A stretch of DNA of 64,000 bases. Source: Sphingobacterium tenebrionis. GTDB lineage: Bacteria; Bacteroidota; Bacteroidia; Sphingobacteriales; Sphingobacteriaceae. Below, piece after piece: positions 27,386 through 35,123 of the stretch (its first letter is position 1; the number at the start of each line of letters is the position of its first letter). The position numbers and the translations under genes are program-made. The notes beneath the pieces are model-generated. The model was not told where the DNA came from, ran no database searches, and worked only from the letters and a program-made list of their open reading frames with translations. The DNA is taken from the NCBI RefSeq assembly GCF_037126265.1, contig NZ_JAYLLN010000003.1:1-64000 (forward strand), written 5' to 3'.

Positions 27386-28216
27386 ATGGAGTTAATACAA
27401 TCTTTCACATTTTCTGATATCAAGGCAGAGTTATTTAGATTAAAGTCAAAAGAAATGAAAACAAATTTCTTTATGACTGAAAATCAATTTTATAATCTCT
27501 ATGTTGAAAATAAAGTTCAATTTTTCAAAGCTGAAAACGGTTGCTTTCTGTTAGTTGAAGATTCTAATTTCAAAAGGATTTATTTTATAGTTTCAAATGT
27601 GACAGAATTAGGTTCATTTTTGGATTATTTGATGAATACCTATGAAATAGAAATTACTGCAGAAATTGTTGGAAAATCTGATTATATAAAAGATATTAAG
27701 AAACTATTCGTTACTTACGGATTTTATGAGTACTCCTCCATGGTAAGAATGAGTAGAATTAGAAAAATAATTGATCAGCCAAATTTTGAAAACATTCATT
27801 TATTAACTGATAGCAAGAAAGAAGAATTTCAAAGTCTTTACCAAAAATATTTTGATAAATTTGTAGAACGGATTCCATCGTCAGTTGAAATTGATGAATT
27901 TATTGAATCAAATAATGCATACTACTTTTCTGATAATAATGAAATTCAGGGATTTATAGTGTTTGAACATTTAGGACTGACAAGTCATTTGAGATATTGG
28001 TTTGTACACCCTAAATATAGAGATAAAAAAATTGGATCAAAATTGATGCAACTTTTTTTTAATTCAAATGAAAGCGTAAAAAGAGAGCTGTTTTGGGTTA
28101 TCGAAAGCAATGAAAATGCAATAAAAAGATATAAACATTTTGGATTTGTGGAGGAAGATATGCATAATGTAATTTTAATAAATAAAAATAAAAAATATGA
28201 AGAACCAAATAGTTGA
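27386..28216 (+). CDS. GNAT-family acyltransferase in acyl cassette
   Basis: 276 residues. The C-terminal half (about 135-270) is a GNAT domain with the acyl-CoA-binding motif A in LRYWFVHPKYRDKKIGSKLMQ. The N-terminal half may be a degenerate second copy. It lies 5 bases after the adenylation enzyme and overlaps the carrier-protein gene by 20 bases. A likely role is moving an acyl or aminoacyl group from the carrier protein to an amine or hydroxyl; acceptor unknown. Confidence 0.75.
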   Translation: MELIQSFTFSDIKAELFRLKSKEMKTNFFMTENQFYNLYVENKVQFFKAENGCFLLVEDSNFKRIYFIVSNVTELGSFLDYLMNTYEIEITAEIVGKSDYIKDIKKLFVTYGFYEYSSMVRMSRIRKIIDQPNFENIHLLTDSKKEEFQSLYQKYFDKFVERIPSSVEIDEFIESNNAYYFSDNNEIQGFIVFEHLGLTSHLRYWFVHPKYRDKKIGSKLMQLFFNSNESVKRELFWVIESNENAIKRYKHFGFVEEDMHNVILINKNKKYEEPNS

Positions 28217-28427
28217 GATATTGAATGGAATTCGTCCAGAGTTTGATTTTGCTACGGAAACTGAATTCATTTCTAAAGGAATGCTAGATTCATTCGATCT
28301 GATAACTTTAGTAACGGAATTAGATGAAAGTTTTGGAATTTCAATTGATGGGACAGATATTTTGCCTGAAAATTTTGAAACAGTATCTGCAATAGAAGCC
28401 TTATTAATCAAAAATGGAGCGAAATAA
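28197..28427 (+). CDS. Acyl carrier protein 1
   Basis: 76 residues, acidic and helical. The phosphopantetheine serine is Ser32 in GMLDSFDLITLVTELDE. The start lies inside the end of the GNAT gene and the stop overlaps the ketosynthase start, so the three are coupled. It differs enough from acyl carrier protein 2 to suggest separate roles, for example starter versus extender. Confidence 0.88.
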   Translation: MKNQIVEILNGIRPEFDFATETEFISKGMLDSFDLITLVTELDESFGISIDGTDILPENFETVSAIEALLIKNGAK

Positions 28428-29494
28428 TGAACATTAATTTCTCAAATAAAAAGATTACTGGGATACTTAGTATTTTACCCTCAAATGAAGTAATGTTTGA
28501 GGATGAGATCCATAATTATAGTTTTTCAGAGGCCAAATCGATGAAATTAAAACAAGCTATGGGATTTAAATCTAAGAGAGTGGTATCTGATCAATCTACG
28601 ACCAGCTTTGATTTAATTGTTAAGGGTTTAGATTATTTGTTTGAGAACGAATTATTATATAAAGACTCTATCGATGTAATTCTTTTTGTGAGCCAAAGCC
28701 CTGAATATATTATGCCACCAACGAGTAATCTCATTCATGGTAAATATGGATTAGACGAGAAGGTATTTTGTTTAGATATTAATCAGGGATGTGCAGGTTT
28801 TATTATAGGATTACAACAAGCCTTTATGTTATTAAATACTGAAGGTATAAATAAGGTTGTTTTATGTAATGCGGATGTTTTAAGTCCTAAGGTCTCCAAA
28901 CACGATCGGAACAGTAATCCATTAATAGGTGATGCCGCAGCAATTACGATTGTTGAGAATACTTTAGAAGAGACTAAAATAGTTGGCGAGGTTAGAATGG
29001 ATGGAAGTGGTGCAATGGCTTTGAATGTTCCTGCGGGGGGTGCAAGAATGCCTATTACGGAGGAGACTTCCACTCTTTATGAAGATTCTTTCGGAAATAA
29101 AAGGAGTAAAAACCATTTAGTGATGCAGGGTGATAACGTTTTTAATTTCGTTCAAACGAAAGTTCCTGAACAAATTAATAACATAGTTAAACGATCTAAA
29201 GATAGTGTTGATTCAATAGATTATTTTTTATTTCATCAACCAAACCGATTTATGCTTCAAAAACTAGCTGATAAAATTGGAGTAAACAGAGAAAAGTTAC
29301 CTTCGAATGTAGTTGAAAATTTTGGAAATTCAAGTGGGGTTACCATTCCTATAGTTACTTGTTTCAATCTAGGGGAAAAACTAGAAAATTCAGATTTTAA
29401 AGTCTGTTTTTCTGGATTTGGAGTAGGGTTAACTTGGGGAACTATCATTATGACTATAGGAAACTTAGATTTTTGCAAATTAATTTATAACTAA
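28427..29494 (+). CDS. 3-oxoacyl-ACP synthase III (FabH-like)
   Basis: 355 residues of the thiolase fold. The catalytic triad is visible: Cys122 in DINQGCAGFI, His270 in FLFHQPNRF and Asn301 in NFGNSSG. This type of enzyme starts or extends acyl chains by condensing an acyl primer with a malonyl-carrier. Its place between two carrier genes in a glycan locus indicates synthesis of a dedicated short acyl group rather than bulk fatty acid. Confidence 0.9.
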   Translation: MNINFSNKKITGILSILPSNEVMFEDEIHNYSFSEAKSMKLKQAMGFKSKRVVSDQSTTSFDLIVKGLDYLFENELLYKDSIDVILFVSQSPEYIMPPTSNLIHGKYGLDEKVFCLDINQGCAGFIIGLQQAFMLLNTEGINKVVLCNADVLSPKVSKHDRNSNPLIGDAAAITIVENTLEETKIVGEVRMDGSGAMALNVPAGGARMPITEETSTLYEDSFGNKRSKNHLVMQGDNVFNFVQTKVPEQINNIVKRSKDSVDSIDYFLFHQPNRFMLQKLADKIGVNREKLPSNVVENFGNSSGVTIPIVTCFNLGEKLENSDFKVCFSGFGVGLTWGTIIMTIGNLDFCKLIYN

Positions 29495-29514
29495 TATTTA
29501 AAATACATCATTAT

Positions 29515-29736
29515 ATGGAAAATTTCTTAGAACAAATGGCGGAAATTATGGAAGTTGATACAGTTAATCTTTCTGATGAATTGACCTCCTTCGAAGCGTG
29601 GGATTCTTTAACAACTCTATCTATAATAGCATTAGCAGATGATGAATTTCAAGTTTCATTAACTAATGCAGAAATTGCTGAAGCAAAAACGATTGAAGGA
29701 TTGCATCAATTAATTTTAAGCAAGCAAAATGCATAA
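29515..29736 (+). CDS. Acyl carrier protein 2
   Basis: 73 residues. The pantetheine attachment serine is Ser31 in FEAWDSLTTLSII, with the downstream helix ADDEFQVSLT. The WDSL form resembles carriers of modified-acid pathways. Its end overlaps the start of the first SDR gene by 8 bases. Confidence 0.88.
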   Translation: MENFLEQMAEIMEVDTVNLSDELTSFEAWDSLTTLSIIALADDEFQVSLTNAEIAEAKTIEGLHQLILSKQNA

Positions 29737-30490
29737 CAACTTTTTAGACTTTTCAGAAAAAAGAATCTTAATTACTGGTGCTGGATCTGGAATTGGAAAA
29801 GCTACTGCTTTGTATTTATCATCAATAAATGCAAAACTTCTTTTAATAGATATTAATGAAGAAACCTTAATGGAAACCCATAAATCTTGTAATGAAAATT
29901 GTGATTTTTTGTTGGTTGATTTATCTGACACTCATGGATTTAATGATGTTGTTGCAAATAAATTAAAATCGTTCGGCTCATTGAATGGATTGGTCCATGT
30001 TGCAGGGATCCCTTATGTGTCTCCATTAAAAACATTGAAAACTGATTCTGTCGAAAGGGTTTTGAGAATTAATACAATAGCAGCTTTAGAGTTGGCAAAA
30101 ATATTTACTAAACATAAAATGTATAGTAATAATAATCCTTCAATAGTATTCATTTCTTCTGTATATGGATTAGTTGGATCTGCCGCAAATGTAGCTTATG
30201 CAATGTCAAAGTCAGCTTTGCATGGAATAACAAAATCTTTAGCTATAGAATTAGCACCTAAAAATATCCGAATTAATTGTGTTGCTCCAGGATTTATAAA
30301 AACTCAAATGCTAAATGACGTATCTGGAGCATTTGACAATGAATATAACGATCGTTTAAATCAGTTACATCCTTTAGGATTAGGAGAAGCGGAAGATATT
30401 GCATATGGTATTACTTATTTATTATCTGACATGAGTAAGTGGGTTACTGGATCAATTTTATCAATTGATGGAGGCTTTACTTCCCAATAA
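29729..30490 (+). CDS. SDR oxidoreductase 1 (FabG-like)
   Basis: 253 residues of the classical short-chain dehydrogenase type, with cofactor motif GAGSGIGKAT near residue 17, catalytic Ser in FISSVYG and YxxxK in YAMSKSAL. The closing LSDMSKWVTGSILSIDGG is shared with 3-oxoacyl-ACP reductases. With the ketosynthase it probably reduces a 3-oxoacyl-carrier to the 3-hydroxy form. Confidence 0.9.
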   Translation: MHNNFLDFSEKRILITGAGSGIGKATALYLSSINAKLLLIDINEETLMETHKSCNENCDFLLVDLSDTHGFNDVVANKLKSFGSLNGLVHVAGIPYVSPLKTLKTDSVERVLRINTIAALELAKIFTKHKMYSNNNPSIVFISSVYGLVGSAANVAYAMSKSALHGITKSLAIELAPKNIRINCVAPGFIKTQMLNDVSGAFDNEYNDRLNQLHPLGLGEAEDIAYGITYLLSDMSKWVTGSILSIDGGFTSQ

Positions 30491-30498
30491 TTTATATT

Positions 30499-31242
30499 AT
30501 GAAAGAAACACTTTTTTTAACTGGAGCAACAGCTGGAATTGGAGAAGAAATCGCGATAAGACTTTCTAGTCAATACAATATAATATTAAGCGGAAGAAAT
30601 AATGAAAAGTTGGAAGCTTTGAAAGCTAAGTGCTCCAAAGAAAACGCTGTGTATGTGTTACAGTTGGATTTATCCGATTTAGACAATTTGGAGAAAACTA
30701 TTTCTTTATTTATTATTCAAAATCAATTAAATATTGAAAAATTTGTACATTGTGCAGGTTATATGAAAATGATTCCTTTAAAATTGGTGAATCAAGATTT
30801 GATTTTTGATACGTTTAAGACTAATGTTTTCTCAGCAAATATTATTGTAAAATTATTAACAAATAAAAAAGCCAATAATTCGGCTCTCAATAGTGTAGTT
30901 TTAATTTCTAGTAATATTAGTAATCGAGGAGCAAAAGCTATGAGTACATATGGTTCTTCAAAAGCTGCTTTAGATGGATTGATGCGTTCTCTAGCAGTAG
31001 AGTTGGCTCCAAAAGTTAGAATTAATTCAGTATTACCAGGAGCAGTAATTACTGAAATGACAAAATCTATTTTTGAGAATGAAGAAGTAAATCAAAGGAT
31101 GTCGGCACAATATCCATTAGGAATTGGGCAACCAGAGGATATAGCAGAAATTGTCAGTTTTTTATTGTCTAATCAGGCAAGATGGATTACTGGACAACAA
31201 GTAACAGTAGATGGGGGTAGAAGTATAAACATTACAGGATAA
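30499..31242 (+). CDS. SDR oxidoreductase 2 (FabG-like)
   Basis: 247 residues with cofactor motif GATAGIGEEIA, catalytic Ser in VLISSNIS and YxxxK in YGSSKAAL, and the end WITGQQVTVDGG. It is a second reductase of the same class as its neighbour but clearly divergent. Two reductases next to one ketosynthase suggest two different keto groups or two chain positions. The stop overlaps the next start (TAATG). Confidence 0.9.
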   Translation: MKETLFLTGATAGIGEEIAIRLSSQYNIILSGRNNEKLEALKAKCSKENAVYVLQLDLSDLDNLEKTISLFIIQNQLNIEKFVHCAGYMKMIPLKLVNQDLIFDTFKTNVFSANIIVKLLTNKKANNSALNSVVLISSNISNRGAKAMSTYGSSKAALDGLMRSLAVELAPKVRINSVLPGAVITEMTKSIFENEEVNQRMSAQYPLGIGQPEDIAEIVSFLLSNQARWITGQQVTVDGGRSINITG

Positions 31243-31841
31243 TGGTTAAAATACAAAGGTTTGAAAATTCACCGATAGATTCTGTAACCTATATCATATC
31301 TAATCCCGCTAATCTCGAAGCAATAATTGTCGATCCAGGAACTGAAAACGATGAAAGAATTGTTAAATACCTAAATGATAATCTTCTGACTTTGAAATAT
31401 ATTTTTCTTACTCATGAGCATTTTGATCACATTTTAGGGGTTAATTTCATGAGGAGCATTTTTCCAAAAGTACAGCTCATATCTTCACAAAAAACTTCAG
31501 AACGTCTTCCAAATTCAAAAAAAAATCTAGCTATATTCCATAATTATTTCAATTTAGTTGTTAATGAGGCTGATCACATCGTGTCTAATGGAAAAATACA
31601 AATGATAGATTTAGATTTTGAAATATTTGAAACTCCAGGTCATACTGATTCTTCTATTAGTTTGAAGTTTGAAAAATATTTTTTTTCTGGAGACTTTTTA
31701 TTAAAAGGAACTCGAATAGTTACAAATTTACCAAGTGGCTCAAAAAAACAATATCAAGAAAGTGTTGAAAAATATTCTGATATGTTAGATGAACTAATAA
31801 TACATCCAGGCCATGGGGATATTTACGTTTTTAACAAATAA
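31242..31841 (+). CDS. MBL-fold metallo-hydrolase
   Basis: 199 residues. The metal motif THEHFDH (His58, His60, Asp62, His63) is followed by TPGHTDSS and HPGHGD, giving the complete ligand set of glyoxalase-II-like enzymes. In this cassette it may act as a thioesterase or lactonase on a carrier-bound intermediate; that role is inferred from position only. Confidence 0.88.
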   Translation: MVKIQRFENSPIDSVTYIISNPANLEAIIVDPGTENDERIVKYLNDNLLTLKYIFLTHEHFDHILGVNFMRSIFPKVQLISSQKTSERLPNSKKNLAIFHNYFNLVVNEADHIVSNGKIQMIDLDFEIFETPGHTDSSISLKFEKYFFSGDFLLKGTRIVTNLPSGSKKQYQESVEKYSDMLDELIIHPGHGDIYVFNK

Positions 31842-31847
31842 AAAAAA

Positions 31848-32507
31848 ATGAAGCCAATAATTTTTATAGGAAGCGGTGCGGTTGCCTCTGAAGTAATATC
31901 TTACCTTGAAGATATAGAAAATTTTAATCCCTCAAATACATTTGAAATATTTGGATTTTTAAATGATAATGAGGAAGATTTTAATACAAAAGCTGAAAAA
32001 TATGGTTTTCCAAAGTGTTTTTTAGGATCGATAAAAGAACACGATTTTTCGAAGGAATTCAGTTATGTTTTTGGATTTGCTTCTCCTACAGGAAAAGCAA
32101 AAATTGCTTCGAATTTAGCTCCTTTAAATTTAGATTTCCCTAATATTATTCATCCATCTGTAGTATTTTCCAAGTCCGCAAAACTTGGTATGGGAAATAT
32201 TATTTACCCAAATTCCGTAATTGGTCCAAATGTTCAAATTGGAAATTTTAATTTGGTCACATCCTATAGTTTTATTAGTCATGATTGCATAATAGGTGAT
32301 TTTAATTTTCTATCAACTGCAGGATTAGCAGGTAATGTGAAAATTGATCACCAGAATTTTTTTGGCATTAGAAGTACAGTTATACCTTCCGTTGAGATTG
32401 GGTCTAATAATATCATTCAAGCTGGAATAGTTATTGATAAAAATGTTTCAAACAATGAAACGGTATTTTACCGTTTCAAAGAAAAGGTTTCTATAATAAA
32501 ACAATAA
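31848..32507 (+). CDS. NeuD/PglD-like sugar acyltransferase 1
   Basis: 219 residues. The N-terminal Rossmann-like part (IIFIGSGAVASEVISYL) is followed by left-handed beta-helix hexapeptides from about residue 95 (LGMGNIIYPNSVIGPNVQIGN). The family N- or O-acylates amino sugars. The expected catalytic His of PglD lies plausibly in SYSFISHDCIIG. It is paired with a second copy and an aminotransferase, so it probably acts on the 4-amino sugar. Confidence 0.85.
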   Translation: MKPIIFIGSGAVASEVISYLEDIENFNPSNTFEIFGFLNDNEEDFNTKAEKYGFPKCFLGSIKEHDFSKEFSYVFGFASPTGKAKIASNLAPLNLDFPNIIHPSVVFSKSAKLGMGNIIYPNSVIGPNVQIGNFNLVTSYSFISHDCIIGDFNFLSTAGLAGNVKIDHQNFFGIRSTVIPSVEIGSNNIIQAGIVIDKNVSNNETVFYRFKEKVSIIKQ

Positions 32508-32512
32508 TAATT

Positions 32513-33124
32513 ATGTATTTATATGGAGCAAATGGACATTGTAAAGTTGTATTAGAAATTGCCGAACTACTTAATATCCCTATAAATGGAGTTATTGATA
32601 AATCTCCAAATTCTAGTAGTTTATTTGGATATCCTATTTACAAAGAAATTCCAAAAGATTGTAAAAACCTTTTTGTTTCTATTGGTGATAATAGTATTAG
32701 AAAAGCATTAGTAAATCAAAATTCAAAATATAAATATTCGTCATTAATTCATCCTAATAGTTCTATCTCAAGTCGATCAAAAATTGGAAAGGGAACAGTT
32801 ATAATGGCGGGGGTTTCGATTAATTCACAAGTAATAATAGGTAATTACTGTATTATCAACACAAATTGTTCAATTGATCATGAATGCTTAATTCATGATT
32901 TTGTTCATATTTCTCCAAATGTTGCACTAGCAGGAAATGTCGAAGTTGGAGAAGGTACGCATATTGGTATTGGTTCTTCAATAATTCAAGGTATCAAAAT
33001 AGGAAAAGAATGTATAGTGGGAGCGGGAGCGGTTATTATAGATGATATTCCAGACGGCTCGACAGTGGTAGGGAATCCGGGGAAAATCATTAAGACAAAA
33101 ATTATCCAAGATAATAATGATTAA
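32513..33124 (+). CDS. NeuD/PglD-like sugar acyltransferase 2
   Basis: 203 residues, close to PglD in size and order: LYGANGHCKVVLEIAE at the N terminus and hexapeptide repeats to the end (GKGTVIMAGVSINSQVIIG, then NTNCSIDHECLI with the catalytic His). Of the two neighbouring acyltransferases this one is nearer to PglD and is the better candidate for acetylating UDP-4-amino-4,6-dideoxy-GlcNAc. Confidence 0.88.
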   Translation: MYLYGANGHCKVVLEIAELLNIPINGVIDKSPNSSSLFGYPIYKEIPKDCKNLFVSIGDNSIRKALVNQNSKYKYSSLIHPNSSISSRSKIGKGTVIMAGVSINSQVIIGNYCIINTNCSIDHECLIHDFVHISPNVALAGNVEVGEGTHIGIGSSIIQGIKIGKECIVGAGAVIIDDIPDGSTVVGNPGKIIKTKIIQDNND

Positions 33125-33146
33125 ATTTGCATAAAAGAATTGTAAA

Positions 33147-34280
33147 ATGACTGAAAAAATATGGTTATCCTCACCACATATGGGAGGTAATGAATTAAAA
33201 TATATTCATGAAGCTTTTGAAGAGAATTGGGTAGCACCACTTGGCCCTAATGTGAATGAATTCGAGAAAGAATTAGAAAAAAAATTGCAATCGAATGTAA
33301 AAGTTGCAGCACTATCTGCTGGTACTGCAGCTTTACATCTCGCATTAATTGAATGTGGGGTTGAATATGGAGACGAAGTCATATGTCAGTCAATGACATT
33401 TTCTGCATCTGCAAACCCTATAGCCTATTTAGGAGCAGTTCCCGTTTTTGTAGATTCAGAAAAAGATACCTGGAATTTATGTCCAAATGCTTTAGAGGAT
33501 GCTATTAAAGATAGTATTTTGAAAGGAAAAAAACCTAAAGCGATAATTGCAGTACACTTATATGGTATGCCATTTAAGGTAGAAGAAGTAATGTATATTG
33601 CGGATAAATATGAAATTCCAGTGATTGAGGATGCAGCAGAAGCTTTAGGTTCTACATATAAAGGCAAAGCTTGTGGAACTTTTGGTAAATATGGTGTATT
33701 AAGTTTTAATGGGAACAAAATAATTACAACTTCTGGTGGTGGAGCCTTAGTATGCCATAATTTAGAAGATAAAGAAAAAACAGTTTTTTTATCCACGCAA
33801 GCACGTGATAATGCTCCTCATTATCAACATTCCCAAATAGGCTATAATTATCGTATGTCTAACATTTCAGCTGGAATTGGTAGGGGACAAATGGAGGTTT
33901 TAGATGAAAGGGTTAATGCAAGGAGGTCTATGCATAACTTTTATGTAGATTTATTTGAAGATATAGATTCTGTAAATGTATTTTCAGAGCCAAACTCGGA
34001 TTACTTTTCGAATCATTGGTTGTCAGCAATAATTATTGATTCAAAAATGTTGAGAAAAACAAGAGAAGATTTAAGAAAAGAATTTCTTATGGTGAATATT
34101 GAATCAAGGCCATTATGGAAGCCAATGCATTTACAACCAGTATTTAAAGATTGTAAATATTTTGGTTCTAACATTTCAGAAAATCTTTTCGAAGATGGAC
34201 TATGTTTGCCTTCAGGATCAAATTTAAATGAAAGTCATAAAGAAAGAATTTCCAAACTTATTGAGGGTTTCTTTTTATAA
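33147..34280 (+). CDS. PLP-dependent sugar aminotransferase (PglE-like)
   Basis: 377 residues of the DegT/DnrJ/EryC1/StrS family. It opens with KIWLSSPHMGGNELKYI as in PglE. VIEDAAEALGS and SFNGNKIITTSGGG (with the PLP lysine) are family marks. It converts a UDP-4-keto-6-deoxy sugar to the 4-amino sugar. The required 4,6-dehydratase is encoded at 40215-42140, beyond the mobile-DNA patch. Confidence 0.93.
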   Translation: MTEKIWLSSPHMGGNELKYIHEAFEENWVAPLGPNVNEFEKELEKKLQSNVKVAALSAGTAALHLALIECGVEYGDEVICQSMTFSASANPIAYLGAVPVFVDSEKDTWNLCPNALEDAIKDSILKGKKPKAIIAVHLYGMPFKVEEVMYIADKYEIPVIEDAAEALGSTYKGKACGTFGKYGVLSFNGNKIITTSGGGALVCHNLEDKEKTVFLSTQARDNAPHYQHSQIGYNYRMSNISAGIGRGQMEVLDERVNARRSMHNFYVDLFEDIDSVNVFSEPNSDYFSNHWLSAIIIDSKMLRKTREDLRKEFLMVNIESRPLWKPMHLQPVFKDCKYFGSNISENLFEDGLCLPSGSNLNESHKERISKLIEGFFL

Positions 34281-34360
34281 TGTTTTTTGATTTGTAATAA
34301 ATGTTTATTTAATATAGATTGGACTAGTTTTTGCTAATCAAATTTAAGCTATTTTTTATT

Positions 34361-35116
34361 ATGAAATTTTTTCTTTATTTAATAATACTTTTGAGTCTGT
34401 TTTCGTCTTGTGCTTCGAGGAATGACCTTGTATATTTTCAACAAGATTCTACGTCCTTAAATACTGCTTTCGAGCTTAATGCGCCTAAATTGCAACCAGG
34501 TGATATTCTTACTATCTCCGTTACTGCGGATGATATCCGAGCAACAACGCCTTTTACGCTTGTTAATGCATATCAAAGTGGATCTTTACAATCAACTAAT
34601 CCTTTTATCCCAACTTATACAATTGATGAGAATGGTGAAATTGATTTTCCAAAATTAGGTAAATTAAAACTTCAAGGTAAAACTCGACTAGAAGCCACTT
34701 CGTTTATAAGAAACCAAATTAAACCCTATATTGTAGACCCTGGAGTTAATATTGGCATTCAAAATTTCAGAGTAACCGTATTGGGAGAAGTTGTTAAGCC
34801 AGGGACTTTTACAATCGATAATGATAGAGTCTCCATCCTGGAAGCTTTAAGTTTAGCTGGTGACTTAACAATAAATGGAGTAAGAAAAAATATTTTGGTT
34901 GTTCGTGAAGAAAACGGTCAAAAAAGTGAATATAGAATTGATTTAACACAAAGGCAGTCTCTTAATTCTCCAATTTACTTCCTAAAACAAAATGATGTTA
35001 TATATGTAGAACCTAACGGCGCTAAAATACAATCTTCGAAATATACCCAAAATACCTCTATTTTTGTATCTATTGCGGGTTTAATTATTACTATTATAGC
35101 AGTTATTGTTAAATAA
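34361..35116 (+). CDS. wza: Outer-membrane polysaccharide export lipoprotein
   Basis: 251 residues from the ATG at 34361; an in-frame TTG at 34331 is less likely. A lipoprotein signal ends in LFSSC (Cys17). Then come the poly-export (SLBB-type) domains: LQPGDILTISV and DENGEIDFPKLGKLKLQG, then FRVTVLGEVVKPGTF, and a C-terminal hydrophobic helix (VSIAGLIITIIAVIV). It forms the outer-membrane exit channel together with Wzc. Confidence 0.92.
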   Translation: MKFFLYLIILLSLFSSCASRNDLVYFQQDSTSLNTAFELNAPKLQPGDILTISVTADDIRATTPFTLVNAYQSGSLQSTNPFIPTYTIDENGEIDFPKLGKLKLQGKTRLEATSFIRNQIKPYIVDPGVNIGIQNFRVTVLGEVVKPGTFTIDNDRVSILEALSLAGDLTINGVRKNILVVREENGQKSEYRIDLTQRQSLNSPIYFLKQNDVIYVEPNGAKIQSSKYTQNTSIFVSIAGLIITIIAVIVK

Positions 35117-35123
35117 TACATTC

